This document shows, in pieces, positions 17,639-25,942 of a stretch of 64,000 bases of DNA (position 1 is the first letter of the stretch; each line of letters starts with the position of its first letter). The DNA is from Deltaproteobacteria bacterium. GTDB taxonomy: Bacteria > Myxococcota > UBA727 > VGSZ01. The stretch is from NCBI GenBank assembly GCA_016177705.1, contig JACOUT010000020.1, forward strand, positions 124,001 to 188,000, in the 5' to 3' direction. The position numbers and the translations under genes are program-made. Under the pieces are notes generated by a model, which saw only the letters and a program-made list of their open reading frames with translations, was not told the DNA's origin and made no database searches.

Positions 17639-17660
17639 CTACTCAATCGAATACTTGAAT
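17639..17660. promoter_or_regulatory. Putative ArsR-type operator B upstream of truncated arsR
   Basis: CTACTCAATCGAATACTTGA, followed by AT, shares the blocks CTACTCAATCGA and ACTTGA with operator A and the same TCAA-N8-TTGA dyad. It lies about 14 bases before the ArsR start codon, the place expected for autoregulation. Confidence 0.5.
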
Positions 17661-17799
17661 AACATGCAGACGAGGGGAGACGCAAGGGCCGGTCGCGCAA
17701 AGGGCGAGCTCGCTCCGCGCACCGGCACCAGCACGGGCGTTCGTGCTGCTCCGCGGGCCGCGCTGCCGCCAACGCGGAGCGCAGCGGTAGTATCCGTCG

Positions 17800-20235
17800 A
17801 TGCTGAGGGGGCAGCGCCGTTCCGCGATTGTCGTCGCCGCTGCGTTGACTGCTGCCTGCGTCGGCCGGTCGGGTGACGCCCCCCTCGACGGTCCGGACGG
17901 CGGTGGGGTCGAGGATGCCGGCAATCCGACCGATGCAGGCGAGCCGGCGGATGCCGGACTCGTCGACGACGCTGGTACCGTCGCGCCGGACGCCGGCATG
18001 CCGGCACCCGATGGCGGCACTGCCGGCGGGCCGAGCGTCGAGATCGGGCCGGACGTCGTCGTCGACATCGATGTCTCGGATCAAGTGCGCGCGACGGTGA
18101 GCCCCGACGTTGTGCAGATCGACTGGATCATCCTCGAGTCGCCGAACAACTCGTCGTTCGAGCCGGGGCAAATCACCTTGTTCTCCCGGTACGAGACCCT
18201 GCCGCTGGCCTTCGACGTTCGAGGGACCTTCCGGCTGCGCGTCGTCGTCGCAGACGCCCTTGGCCGCGTCGCCACGGACGAGGTGACGGTACGGGTACGG
18301 GGATTCGTGAACACTGCGCCGCTGCCGTTCGCGCTCGACGACGCCGACCTTGCGCGTGATCGAGCCTCGCTCGTGCTCCTCCACGACCGCGCGACGGTGA
18401 CCGTCCTCGACATCGACCGCGGCTTCGCTTTCGACGTCGACCTGACCGCGCCGGCAAATGCCGTAGCCGTCGACGACTACACAGGGTCGCTTGTCGCTGC
18501 GGGACCTAGCGGCATCGAGCAGCGCTCGCTGTCCAACGGAGAGCTGACCGACATCACCGCTACCCCCTTCAGCCTCGGCGACGTGGACGCGAGGGATGGG
18601 ATCGCGTTCGTCACGGCCGAGGGGCAGGGACAACGTGACGTCGGGGTGCTGGAGCTCGGCACCGGGGTACTCGTGCTGGCGGCCGGCACCTCCGAGTACG
18701 GCCGGGCGGTCGCCGGGCCTGGCGGCCGGTGGTTCTACTCGGTCAGCCAGAACGTCGACCGCTTCGACCTGACCGGCGGGGAGCTGACGGAGGTCGATTT
18801 CGGGCTCGGGACCGTGCAGCCGTGTCTCCGCCTCTGGGTGGGCCCGGATGCCGCCGTCGACGGGTGTGGCGTCGTGCGCACGGTGTCCGCGAATCGCACC
18901 GTCGACCTGACCTACCTGCGACGCCTCCCGGATCGCGCGCTGGAGTTCGCCGTCTCGGCGGCGGACTTCGATCCCGACGGTGGGCGCCTCGTCGTCGGGT
19001 TCGGCACCTATAACGTCGGCATCGAGACCGCGGCGACGTTGCACATTTACTCAGGGTCGTTCCTCGAGTCGATGGACTACCTCGAGATTCCGCGCGCAGC
19101 GCAAGAGGAGCGGTACCCGCGGTTCGTCTTCTTTGACGCTGGCGGCGACCGCATCATCGTGCTGGCGGCGCCGTTCAGCGACCTCGGCGGCGGCGCGCCC
19201 GGCGCGGCGACGGTTCATGTCCTGCAGGCGCCGCCGCGCCACCCACCGGTCGAGTACTTTCCGGTGTCGTTCGCCACCGTCGGCCAGGAGCTACCGTGGG
19301 ACGTCGCGGACGTCGATCACGGCACGGGCCGCTTCGCGGTCGGCTCGCGCGCCCCCCGCCAGGCTGCGATGGTCGACCCCGTGACGCACGAGGCGACCGT
19401 TGTCGACCTGCCAGTTGCTCCGACGACAATCTCGCTCGCTCCCGACGGCAACCGCGTTGCAGTCGGCGGCGACGGTGACGTCTTTGTGCTCGACAGTTCA
19501 GATGGATCGCTGGTCGCACACGTTCCGGTCGCCACCGTGGTCGATGACGTGACGTTCTTCGGCGACGGTATGCTCCTCGTCGGTGGGCGCGACTGGGAGG
19601 CGCTTCGGTTCATCAACCTCGGCACCGGCGACGTGCAGCTCACAGCCGAGACCACGGCCCCGATCCGTGCCCGCCTGCACCCCGGCGGCACGCGGGTCTA
19701 CGCGGCCGCGCACGGGGGAAGCCCCGAGTGGGTCCGCCGCTACGTCATCCAGGGAGAAGCGCTGGTGCAGCAGGCCCAACGTCAGCAGTACACCGGCGAC
19801 GACCTGTGGCTGTTTCGGAGCATCCCAGCGGCTGTGGTCGCGAGCCGGGCGGTGTTGAACGTCTCGACTGACGTCAACGACATGAACTTCATCCGCAACC
19901 TCGAGAGCATCAGCGGTGTCCTCGATGTCGACGAGGATCCGGGCCACGGACGTTTCTTGGTGGTGCCCGCCCGGACCGACCGCACGGGGACCGACATCGT
20001 CGACGGCGTGCTGTTGTTCCCGCTGCCGCCCACGGCGGCCGCGCCGATCTATCAGGCCGTTGCGGACGTCATGGTCGACGGCGCGCCGACGCCGGTCGTC
20101 GCGCGCTACGCGATGTTCTCCGACGACGGCAACACGGTCCACGCGCTCGTGCACCCAGCCTCCGACGTGGACGACCCCTACAGCCATACCGCCATCGGTA
20201 CCCGCTGGTTCCTCGTCGATGTGGGGACCCCATGA
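17800..20235 (+). CDS. Large secreted lipoprotein, probable beta-propeller
   Basis: Protein of 811 residues. The N-terminus is a lipoprotein signal with the lipobox TAAC (cleavage before Cys20), followed by a spacer rich in Asp, Ala and Gly (DAGNPTDAGEPADAGLVDDA). After this comes a PKD-like beta domain (VEIGPDVVVDIDVSDQVRAT to DEVTVRVRGF) and then about 600 residues of repeated short beta strands with LD(V/I), VAGPGG and SLAPDGNRVAVGGDG patterns, typical of YVTN/WD-type propellers. No enzyme motif is visible. The stop overlaps the start of the next gene (ATGA), so both are made together. It lies within the segment bounded by the 26-bp repeats. Confidence 0.85.
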   Translation: MLRGQRRSAIVVAAALTAACVGRSGDAPLDGPDGGGVEDAGNPTDAGEPADAGLVDDAGTVAPDAGMPAPDGGTAGGPSVEIGPDVVVDIDVSDQVRATVSPDVVQIDWIILESPNNSSFEPGQITLFSRYETLPLAFDVRGTFRLRVVVADALGRVATDEVTVRVRGFVNTAPLPFALDDADLARDRASLVLLHDRATVTVLDIDRGFAFDVDLTAPANAVAVDDYTGSLVAAGPSGIEQRSLSNGELTDITATPFSLGDVDARDGIAFVTAEGQGQRDVGVLELGTGVLVLAAGTSEYGRAVAGPGGRWFYSVSQNVDRFDLTGGELTEVDFGLGTVQPCLRLWVGPDAAVDGCGVVRTVSANRTVDLTYLRRLPDRALEFAVSAADFDPDGGRLVVGFGTYNVGIETAATLHIYSGSFLESMDYLEIPRAAQEERYPRFVFFDAGGDRIIVLAAPFSDLGGGAPGAATVHVLQAPPRHPPVEYFPVSFATVGQELPWDVADVDHGTGRFAVGSRAPRQAAMVDPVTHEATVVDLPVAPTTISLAPDGNRVAVGGDGDVFVLDSSDGSLVAHVPVATVVDDVTFFGDGMLLVGGRDWEALRFINLGTGDVQLTAETTAPIRARLHPGGTRVYAAAHGGSPEWVRRYVIQGEALVQQAQRQQYTGDDLWLFRSIPAAVVASRAVLNVSTDVNDMNFIRNLESISGVLDVDEDPGHGRFLVVPARTDRTGTDIVDGVLLFPLPPTAAAPIYQAVADVMVDGAPTPVVARYAMFSDDGNTVHALVHPASDVDDPYSHTAIGTRWFLVDVGTP

Positions 20236-23048
20236 GCAAGCTCGCGTTCGCCCTCGCCTTCCTTGCCGCAGCACCTGGGTGGGCGCAGAGCGTCCTGCTC
20301 CAGCGGAGCTACGACGTCGAACCCCCGGTGCTCGGGCCACCCGCGGCAGTTCCAGGGTCCGCGGACCTCGCGATCAGCAACAGGGGCACCTTCTACGCCA
20401 CCGAGATCGACTACGTGCTCGTCTGGATGGACCAGCGGACGCACGCGGCGCGCTTCACCTGTGTCCGGCGCAACACCTTGCAGACACCGAGCGGCGTCGA
20501 ACTGCCGGTCGACGGCTGGGTTGCGCGGGTACAGGTCGCCATCGCGCCTCACGCGGACATCGGCATGGTCGTCTGGGACGAGGACACCGGCGATGTGCGC
20601 GGCGCCAGGATCGACGTTCGCTCCTGCACGCTCGTCGACGTAGAGCCACTCCTGATCGCGGCGAGCGCGGTGAGACCGTGCGTCACCGCCGACGGACCCG
20701 ATCGATGGCTCGTCGGCGTGGACCTCCTCGACGATACGTTGAGCGCCGGCCTCGGCCTTGCCGTCGTCGACGGGGACACCGTGCGGCGATTCCCCGTGAC
20801 CCCGACCACCTTGGTAGCGAGCTGCGGCATCGGCAGCGATGACGGCTCCGCGGTGCTCGTTTGGGCGACAGCGGGCGGTCCGCAAGCCGAGCTTCACGCC
20901 ACGCTTGTCGATGATGCGGGCGCCGTGACACCCGGGGGCGTCGCGCTCGGCCCGTTCCAGCAAGGGAGCGACAATCTGCTCGCCTCCGTCGACGCCGGGC
21001 GCCTGTTGGTCACCACCGCCGGTGTCCAGGGCGACTTCGTCAGCGTGGCGGTGCCGGCGTTCACCGGGATCGTCCGCGACCAGTTGCCGTCCGGCTTCTT
21101 CGCCAGCGAATCCGTCGGCAGCCGCGTCTGGGGCGCGCTCGGCGGCAACATGGTCGCCATGTATGTGAGCTCCGGGGGTGCCTCGGCGTATTCGGTCTCG
21201 CACGACCTCGCCCGTGACATCTTCGCACCGCAGGTCGCAATCGAGATGCCGGAGCTGGGGGCGGCGTTCTTGCTGGATCAGAGCTGGTTCCTCGACCTCG
21301 TCTACGGGGGACCCCTCGCGCTCACGTATGACGCCGACGAGCACAACACGCCCGTCGCGGCGTCCTCCGCGGCAGCGGCGGGCGTTGCGTGGCTCGACGG
21401 AAGGCGTGGGTACGGCTACGGCCCGCCGGGAAACGGCGTGCACTTCGTTCGCGTCGACACGGCGACCGGCGCACCCGTTCCGCCGGCGGTCCTGCTGGCC
21501 GCTCCAGGTCGGGCGGTGCTCGACCTGCAGATTGCCGAGAGCGACGGCACGTTCCTCGTGGCGTGGCAGCCCTATGAGAGCGGCGACACCCTCATGGTCG
21601 GCGTTCGCGTCGGGTCCGACGGCGCGGTGCTCGACAGCGCACCGCTCGTGCTCACGCCAGCGACGACGTCACTGTTCTATGGACGAATCACCGGCATCCC
21701 AGGCGGGAGGTTCATCATCTTGTATGCCGTGGATTTCGGCCAACTCGAGGGCTTCGTGCTCGATGCGGCGACGGGGCTGCCACTCGCAGCGCCCGTGACC
21801 TTCAGCACCAGAACCGACCTCTACGTCCGCGATCCGGTGGCGGCGCCCTCGGGAGCCGGAGCCCTGGTCGTTTGGTCGCGCGACCGCAACAGCATGGCGC
21901 TTGAGTTCGACGGCACCCTCGCCGCCCGCTTCGACCCGCCGTTCACCTCCGCCGGGCCTGAGCTCGAGGTGTTCCCGACGCAGAGTGGGCCGGCGACGCT
22001 CTGCCCCCTGCAAGGCGGATCGCATGTCTTCGCCGCCGGCAACCGGGTCGCGCGCCTCGCCTCCAACGGCCTGGTGCAGTCGTCGACCACCCTCAACGTC
22101 AACGTCGACGCGGTGGCGTGCGGGACGGATCCCCTCCTCGCGGCAACGCACGGCCTCGGGCAGCAAGGCGCAGACCTCACCGCCATCGACTCCGTCGACG
22201 TCAGCACGTTGATCGCCCATCGAATCCGTCGTCCCACGCTCCTGCCGACCGCCAACGGCGACCTGTTGGTGGCCTACGAGACGGACGCCTACGGAACGGT
22301 GCGTGAGCGGGTTGGCCGCATCGTTCTCGACGAGGATGGAGACGGGGTCGTGGTCATCGAGGACGGCTGCCCGCAGGTCCCCGACCCGCTCCAACTTGAC
22401 TCGGACACCGATGGCATCGGCGACGCATGCGATCTGTGCCCCGAAGACGTCCCGGGCGACTCGGACGGCGACGGAGTGTGCGACGGCGACGATACCTGCC
22501 CGCAGGTCTCCGACAGCGCACAGGTGAACAGTGACAGTGACCTTTTCGGGGACGCATGCGACGACGACGACGACGGCGACGGCCTGTCGGACTCGTGGGA
22601 AGGCGCGCTCGGTACGAGTCCCGTGCGCGCAGATACCGACGGTGATGGCGTTGCCGACGGCCTCGAGGTGGGCTCGCCGGCGACACCCTATGACCTCGGA
22701 TGCGATGGCCTCATCGACGCCCTCGACGCGGATGCTCAAGCGAGCGGCGTCCTCTGCCCGGCGGCCGAGGGTGAGGGCGAGGGTGAGGGCGAGGGCGAGG
22801 GTGAGGGCGAGGGCGAGGGCGAGGGTGAGGGCGAGGGCGAGGGTGAGGGTGAGGGCGAGGGCGAGGACAGCCCAAAGCGAGGCGGCTGCCTGTGCGCAAG
22901 CACGGGCGCTGTGCCGACGGCCCTTCCCTTCCTTGTGCTGCTGCGTCGGCGCCGCCTTACCCGCGCTGTTCTCGCCGCGGTGCGCTCGCTCGAGCCGCGC
23001 CCGCAGACGGCACCGCAGCGATTACCGCCGGTGCCGCGGTCAGAGTAG
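20232..23048 (+). CDS. Large secreted protein with thrombospondin type 3 repeats, (EG)16 stalk and MYXO-CTERM-like tail
   Basis: Protein of 938 residues with an N-terminal signal peptide (LAFALAFLAAAPGWAQ). About 680 residues of beta-rich repeats follow, then calcium-binding type 3 thrombospondin repeats (DEDGDGVVVIEDGCPQVPD, DSDTDGIGDACD, DSDGDGVCDGDD, DTDGDGVADGLEVG). Next is a perfect run of 16 Glu-Gly units (22767-22862), then GGCLCAST, a hydrophobic segment and RRRR, the layout of a MYXO-CTERM sorting tail. About 30 further residues follow the arginines, unlike a normal tail, where the protein should end; the stop lies in the region of the right 26-bp repeat, so the original stop may have been lost. 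It is coupled to the preceding lipoprotein gene and is probably surface-anchored. Confidence 0.85.
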   Translation: MSKLAFALAFLAAAPGWAQSVLLQRSYDVEPPVLGPPAAVPGSADLAISNRGTFYATEIDYVLVWMDQRTHAARFTCVRRNTLQTPSGVELPVDGWVARVQVAIAPHADIGMVVWDEDTGDVRGARIDVRSCTLVDVEPLLIAASAVRPCVTADGPDRWLVGVDLLDDTLSAGLGLAVVDGDTVRRFPVTPTTLVASCGIGSDDGSAVLVWATAGGPQAELHATLVDDAGAVTPGGVALGPFQQGSDNLLASVDAGRLLVTTAGVQGDFVSVAVPAFTGIVRDQLPSGFFASESVGSRVWGALGGNMVAMYVSSGGASAYSVSHDLARDIFAPQVAIEMPELGAAFLLDQSWFLDLVYGGPLALTYDADEHNTPVAASSAAAAGVAWLDGRRGYGYGPPGNGVHFVRVDTATGAPVPPAVLLAAPGRAVLDLQIAESDGTFLVAWQPYESGDTLMVGVRVGSDGAVLDSAPLVLTPATTSLFYGRITGIPGGRFIILYAVDFGQLEGFVLDAATGLPLAAPVTFSTRTDLYVRDPVAAPSGAGALVVWSRDRNSMALEFDGTLAARFDPPFTSAGPELEVFPTQSGPATLCPLQGGSHVFAAGNRVARLASNGLVQSSTTLNVNVDAVACGTDPLLAATHGLGQQGADLTAIDSVDVSTLIAHRIRRPTLLPTANGDLLVAYETDAYGTVRERVGRIVLDEDGDGVVVIEDGCPQVPDPLQLDSDTDGIGDACDLCPEDVPGDSDGDGVCDGDDTCPQVSDSAQVNSDSDLFGDACDDDDDGDGLSDSWEGALGTSPVRADTDGDGVADGLEVGSPATPYDLGCDGLIDALDADAQASGVLCPAAEGEGEGEGEGEGEGEGEGEGEGEGEGEGEGEGEDSPKRGGCLCASTGAVPTALPFLVLLRRRRLTRAVLAAVRSLEPRPQTAPQRLPPVPRSE
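22767..22862 (+). repeat. Hexanucleotide GAGGGY repeat encoding (Glu-Gly)16
   Basis: Sixteen tandem six-base units alternate GAGGGT and GAGGGC. They encode the acidic stalk before the C-terminal anchor of the thrombospondin-repeat protein. Unit number may vary by slippage. Confidence 0.9.
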
Positions 23049-23990
23049 CGCGCGCAGCCCCTTGCCCGCCGGTGCGCCCTCGGGCGCATGCCGGTACTCG
23101 GCGTCGAGCAGCGAATCGATGGCGCCCATCACGCGCGCGGTGGCGCGCGCGATCTCGCCCGCGTGGCGCACCTCATCGTCGGGCTCGAAGGCGCTGTGCG
23201 CGTCCGGCAGCGCGACCTCGAGCGGCGCTCCGATGCGGATGGTGACGCGCGCCGGCGCCGGGATCGGCGTCGTGGCGACGAACGCCTTGGGGCAGCCGCT
23301 CATGCCGACCGGCAGCAGCGGCACGCCGAGCGCGTGCGCGAGCTGCACCGCGCCGCCGCGCCCGGTGCCGAGCCGCGGCGACACCGTGCCCTCGGGATAG
23401 ATCTGCACCAGCGCGCCGGCGTCGACGGCCGTGCGCGCCAGCCGCACTGACTCGCCGGCGAAGCGCCGGAACACGTCGAGCAGCACCTCGCGCCACGGCG
23501 CACCCCCGTCGAACGGCAGCCCATGCACGACGCGCGGCCGCTCGAGCACCGATCGGTACGGCTCGCCCTGTGGCAGCGGCGCCCCGTCGTCGAGGTGATC
23601 GCGCAGTATGCGGTACTCGCGCTCGTCGGGTCGGCGCCCGTGGACGGCGATGAAGTCGACCATGATCAGGTAGCCGCGCGACGCCAGCGGGATGGTGCCC
23701 GTGCGCTTCATGGCGAACGCCATCGCCGGGTTGTGGAAGTTCTTGGCCTTGGTCACCGACACCACGCGGCGGCCGAGCTGATCGAGGCCCTTCATCAAGG
23801 CGAGGAAGTCGTAGGTGTGGGTCGAGTTGGTGCACAAGAGCGCAGGCGTTGGCGGCAGGTGCTCGGCCCCCTGGACCTCGACCTGGAAGCGCACCGCCGT
23901 CATCAGCTCGCGCAGCGTGCCGGCGAGCGGGCCCCAAAACCAACGCGTAGGCGTGGCGCGGTACTCGGCGAAGAAACGCGGTGTCAACAT
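23040..23990 (-). CDS. PlsC-like acyltransferase with altered HX4D motif
   Basis: Protein of 316 residues from ATG 23990, overlapping the end of the aminotransferase gene by 7 bases. The acyltransferase fold is indicated by ALLCTNSTHTYDFLA at the position of motif I, by YPEGTVSPRLG (motif III), and by PLLPVGMSG further on. In motif I the usual N-H-x4-D reads N-S-T-H-T-Y-D, so the catalytic His is replaced by Ser and a His sits two residues later. The enzyme may use another His, have a different substrate, or be inactive. Its partner gene suggests modification of an amino-sugar or lipid. The last 12 codons match the repeat fragment at 17484-17516. Confidence 0.8.
   Translation of the reverse strand: MLTPRFFAEYRATPTRWFWGPLAGTLRELMTAVRFQVEVQGAEHLPPTPALLCTNSTHTYDFLALMKGLDQLGRRVVSVTKAKNFHNPAMAFAMKRTGTIPLASRGYLIMVDFIAVHGRRPDEREYRILRDHLDDGAPLPQGEPYRSVLERPRVVHGLPFDGGAPWREVLLDVFRRFAGESVRLARTAVDAGALVQIYPEGTVSPRLGTGRGGAVQLAHALGVPLLPVGMSGCPKAFVATTPIPAPARVTIRIGAPLEVALPDAHSAFEPDDEVRHAGEIARATARVMGAIDSLLDAEYRHAPEGAPAGKGLRALL
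23047..23072. repeat. Right copy of 26-bp direct repeat (inside acyltransferase 3' end)
   Basis: Same 26 bases as 17491-17516, same orientation, 5556 bases apart. Here it is in frame at the end of the acyltransferase gene and is followed by CTA CTC TGA (minus strand). One base of mismatch and four more matching bases follow the identical core. Confidence 0.85.
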
Positions 23991-25243
23991 GCGGCGCTCC
24001 GGGCGAGCGGCGCGGGCGTGCCGGGAGGAAGCTCCAGCGTCAGCACGTCTCGCCGCAGGTGCGCCTGCACCGCCTCGGCGAGCGCCGCGCGCGCCGCCGG
24101 GGACAGCTCCGGGTAGGCCGGCACGAACACCAGGGACTGCACCAGCGCGCGCGCGGCCACGCCGCCGACCGCGGCGATGTTCGAGGCCCCCGAGGCGTCG
24201 ATGCCGATACGCCACAGCGCCTCGCGCAGGCGCGCCGGGCTGGTGGTCTCGATGGGGAAGATCCAGTGGGTCCGATAGCGCGCGCCCGCGCCGGGCACGT
24301 GCCCGTCTGCGCGCGCAGCCAGCTCCTCGCCGACCGCCGCGCGCCGCACCAGCCGCTCGGCGTCGACGTGCGCGAGCCGCACGCGCAGGAACGCGAGCAG
24401 CGCGGCGCACGGACGCTTGCGCAGCAGCGACAACAGCTCGACGACGTCGCCCGCGGGGAAGCCGCGCGTCGCGCGCCGCAGCACCGCGCCGATGCTCTCG
24501 CCGCCGAGCGCGATGGCGTGCGCAAGCAGGCCGTAGACCAGCGGGTGCTGCGCCACCAGGAAGGCCGCTGCCCGGGCGAGCTTGGCGACGAAGGCGCCGG
24601 TCCGCTGCCGCGGCCAGCACGTCTGGATCTCGGCCATGCGGGCGCGCAGCGCCGGGTCGCGCACGCGCGCCAGCGCGCCGCCGAGCGCGGTGCAGGTCTT
24701 GAGGGTGCCGAAGCTGAACATCGCGAGGTCAGCCTCGGGGTGGCCGACGAAGCCGGGGCCGACGAATGCCTGGGCGCAGTCCTCGAGCAGCAGCAGGCCG
24801 TGCTGCCGACAGAAGCGCGCGACCTCCGCGAGCTCGACGCGCGCGCCGAACAGGTGCGCGACCAGCACGGCGCGCGTGCGCGCGTTGCATTTGCGCTGCA
24901 GGTCGTCGAGCCGCGGCGCCATGCCGTGCGCGTCGACCTCGACCGCGACCGGCACGAAGCCGTGCGCCTCGATCAGCTTGGGCATGTCCTGAATGGTGAG
25001 CGCGCTGACCAGCACCTCGTCGCCCGGCTGCCAGGCGCCGGAGGCGCGCTGCGCCTCGAGGAAGGCGCACAGCGCCGAGCGGACGCTGAGGAAGGCGAGG
25101 CCGTCGGCGTGCCAGCCGGCCTCGAGCGCGGCGCGCGCGCGCCGCTCGTCGACGGTCAACAGGGTGGCGACGCCGCGCGCCAGGTCGGCGGCGCGCAGGT
25201 CGAGGCGATGGGGTGGTTGCAGCGTGGTGTGGGAAGGGCGCAT
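23984..25243 (-). CDS. DegT/DnrJ/EryC1-like PLP-dependent aminotransferase
   Basis: Protein of 419 residues from ATG 25243 (MRPSHTTLQPP). Family marks are LLLLEDCAQAFVG, with the Asp that contacts the pyridoxal phosphate ring, and MFSFGTLKTCTALGG, with the Lys that forms the internal aldimine. Also present are the early segment GDEVLVSALTIQDMPKLIEA and the C-terminal ASGASNIAAVGG loop. Such enzymes aminate keto-sugars or related compounds for surface polysaccharides, lipids or secondary metabolites. It overlaps the downstream acyltransferase gene by 7 bases, so the two probably act on the same product. No sugar dehydratase or glycosyltransferase is nearby. Confidence 0.85.
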   Translation of the reverse strand: MRPSHTTLQPPHRLDLRAADLARGVATLLTVDERRARAALEAGWHADGLAFLSVRSALCAFLEAQRASGAWQPGDEVLVSALTIQDMPKLIEAHGFVPVAVEVDAHGMAPRLDDLQRKCNARTRAVLVAHLFGARVELAEVARFCRQHGLLLLEDCAQAFVGPGFVGHPEADLAMFSFGTLKTCTALGGALARVRDPALRARMAEIQTCWPRQRTGAFVAKLARAAAFLVAQHPLVYGLLAHAIALGGESIGAVLRRATRGFPAGDVVELLSLLRKRPCAALLAFLRVRLAHVDAERLVRRAAVGEELAARADGHVPGAGARYRTHWIFPIETTSPARLREALWRIGIDASGASNIAAVGGVAARALVQSLVFVPAYPELSPAARAALAEAVQAHLRRDVLTLELPPGTPAPLARSAAC

Positions 25244-25357
25244 CGGTGACCTCGCCGGGCCCGTGACGCACGGCGCGTGCCAACGCGTTCGGACGCGGCC
25301 CGCCGCGCGACCCCGATGTAGCGCCACCGCTCTGCCACACGGCGCGCTCGCCCGTGC

Positions 25358-25879
25358 CTACTCGGACGCGGCGCTCGTCGCAGGCGGCAAGCCGAACCGC
25401 GTCCTACCCCACGGCTTGACCACCCCGACGGCGCTCACCGCCACCAGCGCCACCAACTGAATGACGCCGAGCCGCTGCAGGTGAAACACCAGATCGGGCC
25501 AGTCGGCAGGGAGCGCGTCCATGCGCACCCACTCGAGCAGGAGATGGGTCATCGGCCGGTATTGAACCTGGCCATGCATCGCGAGGATCGCGGTGCCGAC
25601 GAGCTTCGCGACCATCCACCGATGCTTCACCAAGCCCCACGGGCCGAGCAGGCTCAGCAGCAGGCCGGAAGCGACGAGCGCGAGCGACCCGGGCAGCAGC
25701 ACGATGTCTTGCAGCCGGGCGCTGACCTCGAACGCAAAGGACCGGTGCGCGCCCATGGCGACCTGCTCGCCGGCGTGGATCAGCACGACAACCGCCGCGG
25801 TGCCGCCGAAGAGCAATGCGAGCCCGACCAGGTGCGAGACCACCAACACGCGCAGCAGCGCCTTTCGTGCTTTGGTCAT
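25358..25879 (-). CDS. DUF2269-like integral membrane protein
   Basis: Protein of 173 residues with about four transmembrane helices, matching the small DUF2269-type membrane proteins in size. His residues in the first helix (VVSHLVGLALLFGG), the HAGEQVAMGAHRSF loop and the third helix (AMHGQVQYR) could be functional, but the role is not known. It lies 114 bases from the aminotransferase gene and 63 bases from the GMC gene, all on the same strand, and may be transcribed with them. Confidence 0.7.
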   Translation of the reverse strand: MTKARKALLRVLVVSHLVGLALLFGGTAAVVVLIHAGEQVAMGAHRSFAFEVSARLQDIVLLPGSLALVASGLLLSLLGPWGLVKHRWMVAKLVGTAILAMHGQVQYRPMTHLLLEWVRMDALPADWPDLVFHLQRLGVIQLVALVAVSAVGVVKPWGRTRFGLPPATSAASE

Positions 25880-25942
25880 GGGAGCGGTGTAGCTGACCCC
25901 CGTCAGCTCGTCACCGTCGAGCTCTCCCGGCCAATCGAGCCG

